Shown here piece by piece: positions 8,451 to 15,900 of a stretch of 21,103 nucleotides of DNA. Both the position numbers and the translations under genes were made by a program. Origin of the DNA: Oscillospiraceae bacterium UBA6370 (lineage in GTDB: Bacteria; Bacillota; Clostridia; Oscillospirales; Oscillospiraceae). A model generated the notes under the pieces. That model ran no database searches, was not told the DNA's origin, and was given only the letters and a program-made list of their open reading frames with translations. The DNA lies in the NCBI GenBank assembly GCA_002437735.1, contig DJRC01000077.1:1-21103 (forward strand), given 5' to 3'. Numbering within the stretch: the first letter of the stretch is position 1; the number at the start of each line of letters is the position of its first letter.

Positions 8451-10417
8451 TGGGCAGCTCTCTCACCAAGTCCCGCTTCGATGCGGCCTTTGTGGTGCGC
8501 ATGATCGGCATCGTGCTCTTCGCGTACTTCTTTTTCGGCTTCATGCTCCTGCCGTGTCTCAATACGCTCACGAGCATCTTCACCACCACGAACGCCGAGG
8601 GCGTGCGCGATCCCTTTGCGGTCATCCGCTTCTTCTTCGCGGGCAGCATGGGCCGCTACGTCTGGAACTCCCTCAAGCTCGCCATCTGTCTGGTCGTCAC
8701 GGTCAACGTGGTGGGCGTGTCCATCGTGCTGCTGACGGAGTATTTCGACATCAAGGGCGCGAACATCCTGCGCCTCGGCTACATGACCACGATGATCTAC
8801 TCCGGCGTCGCGCTGGTCACGGGCTACCTGTTCCTCTACGCCTCCGACGGCATTCTGACCACCGCGCTCGTCAACGCCTTCCCGAGCTTTGACCCCACAT
8901 GGTTCTCGGGCTTCAACGCGGTGCTCTTTACCATGACCTTTGCCTGCACGAGCAACCACGCGCTCTTCCTGCGCAACGCCATCCGCGGCATCGACTATAA
9001 CACCGTCGAGGCCGCGCGCAACATGGGCGCGAAGCCCTTCAAGGTGCTCTGGAAGGTCGTTTTCCCGACGCTCGTGCCCACCATGTTCTCGCTGACGGTC
9101 ATGACCTTCATTACGGGCCTGTGCGCCATGTCCGCTCCCACGCTGCTCGGCTACGACTCCATCAATCCCGAGATCGTGCGTCTCGCCGGCTCGTCCACGG
9201 CGGACGAAGCCTTCCCGCAGGCGCGCGCCGCGCTGCTGTCCATCATTCTCGCGATGTTCACCATCGTGCTGCTCACCGTGCTCTCCGCCTACGAGCGCAA
9301 GGGCCATTACCTCTCTGTCTCCAAGACCAAGGCGCGGCTGCAGAAGCAGAAGATCACCAGCCCCGTCTGGAATATTCTCGCGCACCTCTACGCCTATGTG
9401 CTCTTTATCATCTACATGATCCCCGTGGTCATGATCATCGTTTTCTCGTTCCAGACCTACGGCGCCATCCGCATGAAGAAGCTCGACCTTTCCAACTGGA
9501 CGCTCATCAACTTCTTCGGCACGCAGGACTATCAGTATCTCACCTCGCGCGGCACCTACAAGGTGCGCAAGGGTTCCATCTCGGGGCTGTTCGCCAACGA
9601 GGCGACGCTCGGCGGCATCAAGATGAGCTTCGTGCTCTCCATCCTCGCCGCAGCGCTCGCATGCTTGATCGTCGTGATCGCCTGCAACTACATCTTCAAA
9701 AACCGCAATAAGAAGTCCGGCGTGGTGCTGGAATATTGCCTGCTCTTCCCGTGGCTGCTGCCGACCATTCTCATCTGCTATTCCTACCGCACCTACTTCA
9801 ACGCCGAGAACATCTGGTACGTCGGCAATGTGAACCTCTACTTCGCCGAGCACGTCCGCATCCTGCTCGTGCTGGCGTACACGGTGGTCAAGCTGCCGTT
9901 CTCGCTGCGCATGATCAAGGCGGCGTTTTACGCCATCGACGAGGAGCTGGAGGATGCCGCGCGCAACATGGGCGCGAGCGGCCTGACGACCTTCCTCAAG
10001 GTCAAGCTGCCCATCATCCTGCCAAGCGTTCTGGCAGTGTTCGCGCTGAACTTCAACGCGCTCTTTACCGAGTACGATATGTCCGCCACCTTCGCCAGCT
10101 CCTACGGCACGAGCTACGCCATGGTCATTCAGGCCATGTGCGCGGAGGAGGGACTGTACGGCTACAACGTCAACGCCTCGGGCCGCCGCTGCGCCTCGAC
10201 CGTGTTCATCATGCTGGTGTCCGGCGTGATCCTCTATCTGGTCTACGGCGTGGGTGCGCGCGACCTCGGCGAGCGGCTGGAGGCCAAGGAGCGCCGCCGC
10301 AGACGCGTGGCAAAGTTGACGGGACTGTTCAAAAAGGAGCCCGCCGCCGTGGCGGCGGAAGCGGAGGAAGCGGCGGTCGCCGCCGCTGTCCCCGACGAGC
10401 CGGGAGAAAAGCTGTAA
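8450..10417 (+). CDS. ABC transporter permease, fused two-domain (FbpB/AfuB type)
   Basis: This 655-residue integral membrane protein contains two binding-protein-dependent permease domains in one chain, so it alone can form the channel. About twelve hydrophobic segments are visible. Each half carries an EAA-type loop that docks the ATPase: EAARNMGAKPFKVLWKVVFP (about 187-206) and EDAARNMGASGLTTFLKV (about 501-518). A long mainly hydrophilic stretch (about 335-385) separates the halves. The tail is Arg-rich and then Ala/Glu-rich. The ATG at 8450 is preferred over GTG at 8447 because GGAGGAGG ends about seven bases before it. It overlaps the ATPase stop and its own stop overlaps the HAD start (TAATG). 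Fused permeases of this kind serve ferric iron, phosphonate and hexose-phosphate importers. Confidence 0.94.
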
Positions 10418-11022
10418 TGAAGATCAATACCATTGTTTTTGATATGGGCGGCGTGCTGCTGAACTTCGGTGCGGAGCTGTTTTCCCGCCGCCTGCACGTC
10501 GGCGCGGAGGGCGAGGCGCTCCTCAAGCAGCACCTGCTCTACACGACCGACTGGGTGCGGCTCGACCGCGGCACCATCACCGAGGAGGAGGTCTATGCCC
10601 ACGCCTGCGCCAAGCTCCCCGCGGAGCTGCACACCGCGGCGGAGTACATCATCTACCATTGGAACGAGCCGATCGTGCCCATCGCGGGCACGGCGGACGT
10701 GGTGCGCGAGCTGAAGGCAAGGGGCTATACGCTCTACCTGCTCTCCAACGCCGCCCGTCGCCAGCACACCTACTGGCACGACATCCCGGGCAGCGAGTGC
10801 TTTTCCGGCACGCTGATCTCGGCGGACGTTCACCTGCTCAAGCCCGAGGCCGCCATCTATCAGGCGCTGTTCGACAAATTTGACCTCACGGCGGCAAGCT
10901 GCCTGTTTATCGACGATTTCCCCGCAAACATCGAGGCGGCGGAAAACGCCGGTATGCAGGGCATCGTGTTCCACGATGCCGGCCAGCTGCGCGAAGAACT
11001 CAAAGCGCGCGGGATCCTCTGA
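10417..11022 (+). CDS. HAD-family (YihX-like) sugar-phosphatase
   Basis: This 201-residue cytoplasmic hydrolase of the haloacid dehalogenase superfamily has motif I FDMGGV with nucleophile Asp9. The second motif-I aspartate is replaced by Gly, as is usual in the YihX-like group (FDxGxV). Motif II is LLSNAA with Ser110, motif III has Lys142 in LLKPEAAIY, and motif IV is IDD (Asp166/167) in FIDDFPANIEAAENAGM. A helical cap lies between motifs I and II. YihX itself dephosphorylates alpha-glucose 1-phosphate, so a small phosphosugar is a plausible substrate, but the family is broad. The start ATG shares an A with the permease stop, tying its synthesis to the importer. That link suggests it acts on imported or derived phosphosugars. 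An extension upstream in the same frame is only the permease gene read out of frame. Confidence 0.88.
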   Translation: MKINTIVFDMGGVLLNFGAELFSRRLHVGAEGEALLKQHLLYTTDWVRLDRGTITEEEVYAHACAKLPAELHTAAEYIIYHWNEPIVPIAGTADVVRELKARGYTLYLLSNAARRQHTYWHDIPGSECFSGTLISADVHLLKPEAAIYQALFDKFDLTAASCLFIDDFPANIEAAENAGMQGIVFHDAGQLREELKARGIL

Positions 11023-11033
11023 TCCCGCGCGTT
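11004..11033 (+). other. Stable hairpin spanning the HAD stop codon
   Basis: Bases 11004-11016 pair with 11021-11033 around a CTCT loop, a 13-bp stem with one possible G-T pair at most. The stop TGA (11020-11022) lies on the loop edge. There is no U tract, so it is not a normal intrinsic terminator. It ends eight bases before the AAAGGAG of manA and may affect coupling or mRNA decay. Confidence 0.55.
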
Positions 11034-11056
11034 CGCCTTGAAAGGAGATCGTTTCC

Positions 11057-11977
11057 ATGTCCATTCTCAAGCTCGCCCCCGCCTGTAAGGACTATCTCTG
11101 GGGTGGAACAAAGCTCATCACCGATTATGGCAAGCGGTATGACGGCGCGCGTCTCGCGGAAACGTGGGAGCTGAGCGGTCATCCCGACGGTCCCTCCGTG
11201 CTCGCGTCCGGTCCCGACGCGGGCAAAACGCTCGCGAACTATCTCGCCGCGCACCCCGGGGCGCTGGGGGAGCACGGGCGGAAATTCGCGGAGCTTCCGG
11301 TGCTCATCAAGCTCATCGACGCGGCGAAGGATCTCTCCATTCAGGTCCATCCCGACGACGCCTACGCCCGCGCGCACGAGGGGCAGAACGGCAAAACGGA
11401 GATGTGGTATGTCCTCTCCGCCGCGCCGGACGCCTTTCTCTACTGCGGCTTTTCGCGCGATATTTCCCGGGACGAGCTTGCGCGCCGCATCGCGGACAAC
11501 ACGCTTCCCGAGGTCCTGCGCCGCGTGAACGTCAAGGCGGGCGACACGGTGTTCATCCCCGCGGGCACCATTCACGCCATCTGCCGCGGCATCGTGGTGG
11601 CAGAGGTGCAGCAGAGCAGCAACGTGACCTACCGCGTGTGCGACTACGGCCGTCTCGGCCCCGATGGAAGGCCCCGCGCCCTGCACATCGCGCAGGCGCT
11701 GGACGTGACGCGCCGGACCGCCGGCGTTCCCGCGCCGGACTTCGGCGGGCACCTTGCCCGCTGCGGCTATTTCACCGTCGATCTTCTCGCCGCGCCGCAG
11801 GCGGCGCTGTGCGGCACGGAGTCCTTCCTCTCGCTTTTGATCCTCGACGGCGAGGGCGAGGTCCGCTGCGGCAGCGAGACCGTCAGAGCGAAGAAGGGCG
11901 AGAGCCTCTTTCTCCCCGCCGGCAGCGGCGAAGCGCGGCTCACGGGCACGCTCCGCGCCCTCGCCACGCGCGTCTGA
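11057..11977 (+). CDS. manA: Mannose-6-phosphate isomerase, class I
   Basis: This 306-residue zinc enzyme interconverts mannose 6-phosphate and fructose 6-phosphate in the cytoplasm. The cupin metal site is clear: Gln96 and His98 in SIQVHPDD, Glu115 in KTEMWYVL, and His173 in PAGTIHAI. The N-terminal signature YLWGGTKL and the conserved YRVCDYGR are also present. Its length matches the short Firmicute form (Bacillus ManA) rather than the enterobacterial one. AAAGGAG at 11041-11047 supports the start. The gene sits 34 bases after the HAD gene and ends the operon at a strong hairpin. With the phosphohexomutase at 609-2288 it gives the cell both steps needed to move mannose phosphates into or out of glycolysis, which fits a phosphosugar theme for this island. 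Confidence 0.95.
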   Translation: MSILKLAPACKDYLWGGTKLITDYGKRYDGARLAETWELSGHPDGPSVLASGPDAGKTLANYLAAHPGALGEHGRKFAELPVLIKLIDAAKDLSIQVHPDDAYARAHEGQNGKTEMWYVLSAAPDAFLYCGFSRDISRDELARRIADNTLPEVLRRVNVKAGDTVFIPAGTIHAICRGIVVAEVQQSSNVTYRVCDYGRLGPDGRPRALHIAQALDVTRRTAGVPAPDFGGHLARCGYFTVDLLAAPQAALCGTESFLSLLILDGEGEVRCGSETVRAKKGESLFLPAGSGEARLTGTLRALATRV

Positions 11978-11993
11978 GTGCAAGCAAAAAGGA

Positions 11994-12028
11994 AATGCGG
12001 GAGAAGCGCGATGCGCTTCTCCCGCATT
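11994..12028. terminator. Bidirectional intrinsic terminator between manA and gerQ-like gene
   Basis: A perfect 16-bp stem (11994-12009 with 12013-12028) has a GAT loop. On the minus strand it is followed by TTCCTTTTTG, a good U tract, and it begins two bases after the gerQ-like stop codon. On the plus strand, 16 bases past the manA stop, the tail is weak. It serves both converging genes, the minus strand best. Confidence 0.88.
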
Positions 12029-12030
12029 CC

Positions 12031-12603
12031 TTACGGCTGCTGTTGCTGCTGGGAATTGGTCTGGCTGATCTCGGGCAGAAACTCCATGAAGCGGATGGAG
12101 TAGAGGTCCGCGCTGATGTAGCTCTGCTCATCGGGCTGGTAGAGCGCGATGTAGTCGTTGCCGACCTCGTAGAGGATGCCGTGGGTGACGATGGTGTTCT
12201 GCGTACCGATCAAAAAGCTCACGATCACGCTGCGGCCCACGTTGCGCGCCATTAGGCTCTTCCACGAGCTGTGCAATATCTGCTCCGAGGCGCTCATGCC
12301 CGGCGTAGGCGACGGCATGGGGCCGAGCGTTGTATCGGTCCGGCGGCTGTCCTGCAATACACCCGGCGTCATACCCTGTGCCGCTCCCCCCTGCGCCGCG
12401 CTGGGCGCCATGCCCTGCTGCCGGCCGGTCTGCGTCGTGCCGCCCTGCGCGGAGCCGAAGGCGCGGCCCACCATCTGCTGCGACCTTGTCTGCATGGTGC
12501 TGTTGTCGATCATGGTCTGGTATGTGCTCGCATCTCCCTGCGTCATCACGGCAGGAAGATAGCGGTCGTTGTCCGGCGCGCCGCAGCGCGTGAGCTCGAT
12601 CAT
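12031..12603 (-). CDS. gerQ: GerQ-like spore coat protein
   Basis: This 190-residue protein has a long polar, Gln/Met/Gly/Pro-rich N-terminal half and a compact C-terminal domain (about 105-180). That domain starts SEQILHSSWKSLMARNVGRS and continues with GILYEVGNDYIALYQPDEQ and SADLYSIRFMEF. This matches the layout of the GerQ domain, a coat protein that holds the cortex hydrolase CwlJ in the Bacillus spore. The gene directly upstream is a SleB/CwlJ-type hydrolase remnant, 36 bases away, the same pairing as cwlJ-gerQ. Two ATGs are possible: the one at 12612 abuts AAAGGA with no spacing, while the one at 12603 has nine bases, so 12603 is chosen. The tail is QQQQQP and the protein contains a single Lys. 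Its transcription probably depended on the interrupted upstream gene. Assignment is by recognition of pattern and context, not by alignment. Confidence 0.78.
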   Translation of the reverse strand: MIELTRCGAPDNDRYLPAVMTQGDASTYQTMIDNSTMQTRSQQMVGRAFGSAQGGTTQTGRQQGMAPSAAQGGAAQGMTPGVLQDSRRTDTTLGPMPSPTPGMSASEQILHSSWKSLMARNVGRSVIVSFLIGTQNTIVTHGILYEVGNDYIALYQPDEQSYISADLYSIRFMEFLPEISQTNSQQQQQP

Positions 12604-12639
12604 AGCGTCCATTCCTTTCAGAGCCTTGGATTTCGTCTC

Positions 12640-12837
12640 CTATGTATCGTAGTAGGCTTCCGTGGGGTCGTAGAAGCAGTGGTCGCCGATGCGCACGCGG
12701 AACATCCCGACCTGCGAGGGAAAGTTCTGACGGCAGGTGTCCGAAAAGGGATTGAAAAACCACAGCGCATCCCCGAGTCCCGTCAGACGGTTGCCCGCCA
12801 TCGCCCAATCCGCGATGGAATAGTGGACGTCCGTTGG
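12640..12837 (-). pseudogene. C-terminal remnant of SleB/CwlJ-type cell wall hydrolase, cut by insertion
   Basis: Sixty-five sense codons remain, from PTDVHYSIADWAMAGNRL through GDALWFFNPFSDTC to VRIGDHCFYDPTEAYYDT and a TAG stop. The GDALWFFNP and RIGDHCFY elements are the conserved end of the Hydrolase_2 fold found in the spore cortex hydrolases SleB and CwlJ. The codon just before Pro is TAG (12838-12840), there is no start or ribosome binding site, and the catalytic Glu region is missing. The remainder of the gene must lie at the other end of the inserted DNA or be lost. Another frame is open across this stretch and into the gerQ-like gene, but its Arg/Gly/His-rich translation is a shadow. 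Intact, the protein would degrade spore peptidoglycan during germination, with GerQ as partner. Confidence 0.8.
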
Positions 12838-12923
12838 CTAACACAAATAATGTAAATACCCTCCCGCCGGAAGAACGGGAGGGTATTTACATTATACTTT
12901 CTCGCAACAGCGCTATTCCATCG
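12813..12923. repeat. 11-bp inverted repeat flanking the insertion junction
   Basis: CGATGGAATAG (12813-12823, inside the hydrolase remnant) recurs inverted as CTATTCCATCG (12913-12923, inside the element), start to start exactly 100 bases apart. The long hairpin at 12847-12895 lies between the arms, almost concentric with them. GTTG (12833-12836) and CAAC (12905-12908) add an intermediate pairing. The arms lie on opposite sides of the junction, so they may be part of a recombination site, or chance. Confidence 0.5.
12847..12895. repeat. 20-bp perfect hairpin at the element end
   Basis: Bases 12847-12866 pair perfectly with 12876-12895 around a nine-base loop (CCGGAAGAA). The stem is A/T-rich outside (ATAATGTAAATA) and G/C-rich inside (CCCTCCCG). 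T-rich bases follow on both strands, so it could act as a bidirectional terminator insulating the element, or as a structural part of the element end. It lies ten bases inside the junction. Confidence 0.85.
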
Positions 12924-12956
12924 TTGCCAGCTTCCTGTCACCACGGGACAACAAAA

Positions 12957-12987
12957 AGCAAGTGTTCGGAATTTCCGAACACCTGCT
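12957..12987 (-). terminator. Intrinsic terminator of the giant phage gene
   Basis: On the minus strand AGCAGGTGTTCGGA (12987-12974) pairs with TCCGAACACTTGCT (12970-12957) and is followed by a TTTTTG tail. One pair is G-U on the minus-strand RNA but would be an A-C mismatch on the plus strand, which supports minus-strand use. It begins ten bases after the TGA of the giant gene. Confidence 0.85.
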
Positions 12988-12997
12988 TTTCGCATTT

Positions 12998-15900
12998 TCA
13001 CTTTGCCTTCTTGCGCATTTTCTCAAGCTGCTCAGCCACGCAAGCCTTGTTATAATGCCGGATGCTCTTCGGCACATCAAGATACTCAAACATGGCGTTG
13101 CGCTGTTTTTCGGTTAGGCCGGAGCGGTACACCATGTCCATTACCTGCACGCCCTTGCTATTCTTGATCGTCTCGCCGTCCTTATCTTTCAGGCTCGTAC
13201 ACTCGCTTGCAGCGGCTCGCAGCGCGGCATAGATCGCGGGCGGAATGCGGTATTGCTTCTCAGCCTCCTGCGCGTCCAGCACCCATTTGGTCGTGATCTC
13301 ATACTTGCCGCCGGACGCTTCCGCAAGGGCGGTTTTCTCGGCATAGTCCTCCGCGTTGCTGAGCGCCTTGTCCTTCACGTCTGCATCAAGCCCCTTGAAG
13401 AACGCGCTGCCCGTCATGCTGTTTTCCATGACGCGGTAGGTGTCCGCTTTCTTCTTTTCGTACTTGCCGTAGGCCGTGGAGGTCAGATCGTCCGCGCCGA
13501 ATTTGTCCTCCGGCTCCTCCGGAGCGGCATACTTGGCACGGATGCCGAGCATATCCAGCGCCTTTTGCGGGAGCTTGTGCTGCGGGTCCTCGGCAACTTC
13601 CTTGTTGTAGCGGGTTTTCAGCGCACTCGTGATCGCCTCGCCGTCCAATCCCATATTCTCCATCAGGTCGCGGCGGATATGGTCGTAGCTCGTGTAATCG
13701 CCCTGTTCCAGCGCATCGTAGAGAATGCCCATGAAACGGCTCTTGTTTCCGGCATACCCGATGTTGTAGGTGAATTTCTCCACCTCGTACTGATACGGAA
13801 TACTTCCGCTTGCCTGCGCGAGCGTGCGAAGCGCAGCGTTCAGATCGCGCTTGATGTTGTAGGCCGGTAGGCCGAACAGCTTGCCCGTCGCCGCGAAAAG
13901 GCCGAGTGTCGCTTCGGCGCGCGTCTTTTTCCCGTTTCCGCCGATGCTTTTAATGAATGTACTCGAAGCATCGACCACGCTCTGCGCCATTGCGTTGACT
14001 ACATTGGTCACGAGGAGCGCCGTCGCCGCGCGTCCGACGTTTTTCATCGCAGCCGTGCGCTTCTTCGGGTCGTTTTCATAGCGGAACTGGTCATAGGACC
14101 GCAGGAACACGTTCAGGCTCATGATCGGCTCGCCCATGAAAGCGGTTGCCTGCTGGGAAAGGTCGCTCCTACCGCGCATGATATTGGAGCGTTGGAGAAT
14201 GCCGTCTACCACCTGCGTCTGGTCGATCATGTCGGTAAATGCCTCGTTGACCGCCTCATAGAACGCATTGCTGCCCGCGCGAAGCTCCGGCTTCTCACGC
14301 TTCACCTGCCATTCGCAGGCGTTCCAGAGCTTGCCCCATGTGACCGCATCGGCCTTTCCCGCCGCCGCGCCCGCAAGGTCGTTGAGCTTGTTTGCCGCGC
14401 CCTCCTTGCCATAGAAGCGCTCCTTCATGGTGTAGGGCGAGGAGATGTCAAAGCTGCCGACGTCTTTCCGCATGGCGATGGGGGAATGCTCCAGCGCCTT
14501 TTCCCAACCGTTCCCCTTTGTCACGCCTCCGGTCAAACCTTTTGCCATGTCCGCGGGGTCAAGGACAGCGCTTGCACGGAAGAACGCCGTAGGCTGCTGA
14601 ATGACGACGCGGATATTCGCGCCGACCGCCGCGCCCTTGAACTTGCTGACGTTCTTTGCGAAGAAGTCGCGCATCGGTTCAAAGTCCTTTGTGCCGATGC
14701 CGTTCTGAATGTCGCCCATGAGCTTCATCCAGTATTCCTGCGAGCCTTGCCCGCCCTTTTCGTTCAGCAGGCCTTTCAGGGTCACGCCGTTATCCGCGCC
14801 GCTGCTGTCCTTATACCGGAAGTTGAAGAGACGGTTTGCGTCCTCCATCGGATTCAGCCACGCCGCATAGTCGATCATGTCGGAGGCGTGCCGCGCGTAG
14901 GTGTCGAACACGCTGCCGATTTCCAACGGCGTCTTGGCGTGCGGCGTGACCTGCTGCGCCATGCCGATGTTCTTGATCGACCGGACATTTCCGGTGTCCT
15001 TTTCCTGCGAGCTGTGCAGCCCCTCCTTTGCAGAGCGGATCGGCCAGTAGTCCTTTTCGGTAAACTTGCGGTAGCCGTAGGCCTTCATGCTCGCGTCGTT
15101 GCCGTACTTGGCAAGCGTGTCGGTCGTAAGCTGCTGCAATCCGTCGGCGGTCTTCTTCTGCTCTGCGGTGAGCGAGGAGGCGATCCGCCCGACGTCCTCC
15201 GCCGTGAGGAAAACGGCCTGCGTGCCGCGCGGCACTTTTACCTTGCCGGTCGCCGCGTCTCTGATCTCCGGCTGGTAGATGCCGCCGGACATCAAGTGAT
15301 CCTGCGCCTGCTTGCGCTTGCCGAGGAGATAAAGCTCCATGACCTGCGATGTCGTCAGCGTCAGACTGTCGCCGCGCGCGGTCGTGAAGTCGTGTGTTTC
15401 CGCCTCCAGCTTCCACACATTGCTGCCGCGAACTGATGTCACCGCCTCGCGCACGCCGCGCGCCGTCGCCCTTTCGCCGAGGACGCGCTGCGTCTTTTCA
15501 GCAATATCCCGCGCCATGATCTCCTGCGCGTCCTGCGCGTTGCGAAGCATACGGTAGATGTCCCGTCCCGTCTGCCCGTAATGGGCGAAGAACGTATAGG
15601 GCGTTTCAAGGCTGATCGCGCGGTTCCCGCCGAGCTTGCGGCGGCGCGTCCGCGTGTCGCTGCGGAACGCATCGGCCATTTCCTGCGTGGTCTCATACTT
15701 TCCGCCAGAGAGCAGCTTGCCAGCCGTGGAAATGGACTTTTCGACCGCCTTGACGACCTGCCACATAGTTTGCAGCTCGCCCGCGCTCAGCTCGGAGAGC
15801 CGCTTGTCGCCCATAGCGATAACGCGGTCAAAGCCGCCCTTTACGCCGTCGTCCTCGCTGCCGAACAGAGAGGGATCAATAACCATGTCTCCGCCCTCGG

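Noticed and set aside
12640..12837. Natural short gene instead of a truncated hydrolase
   Set aside because: It has no start codon or ribosome binding site, an in-frame TAG immediately upstream, and only the C-terminal end of the fold.
12128..12844. 238-codon minus-strand frame that seems to join the hydrolase remnant and the gerQ-like gene
   Set aside because: Its translation is Arg/Gly/His-rich without motifs. The other frames give the conserved hydrolase end and the GerQ-like domain.
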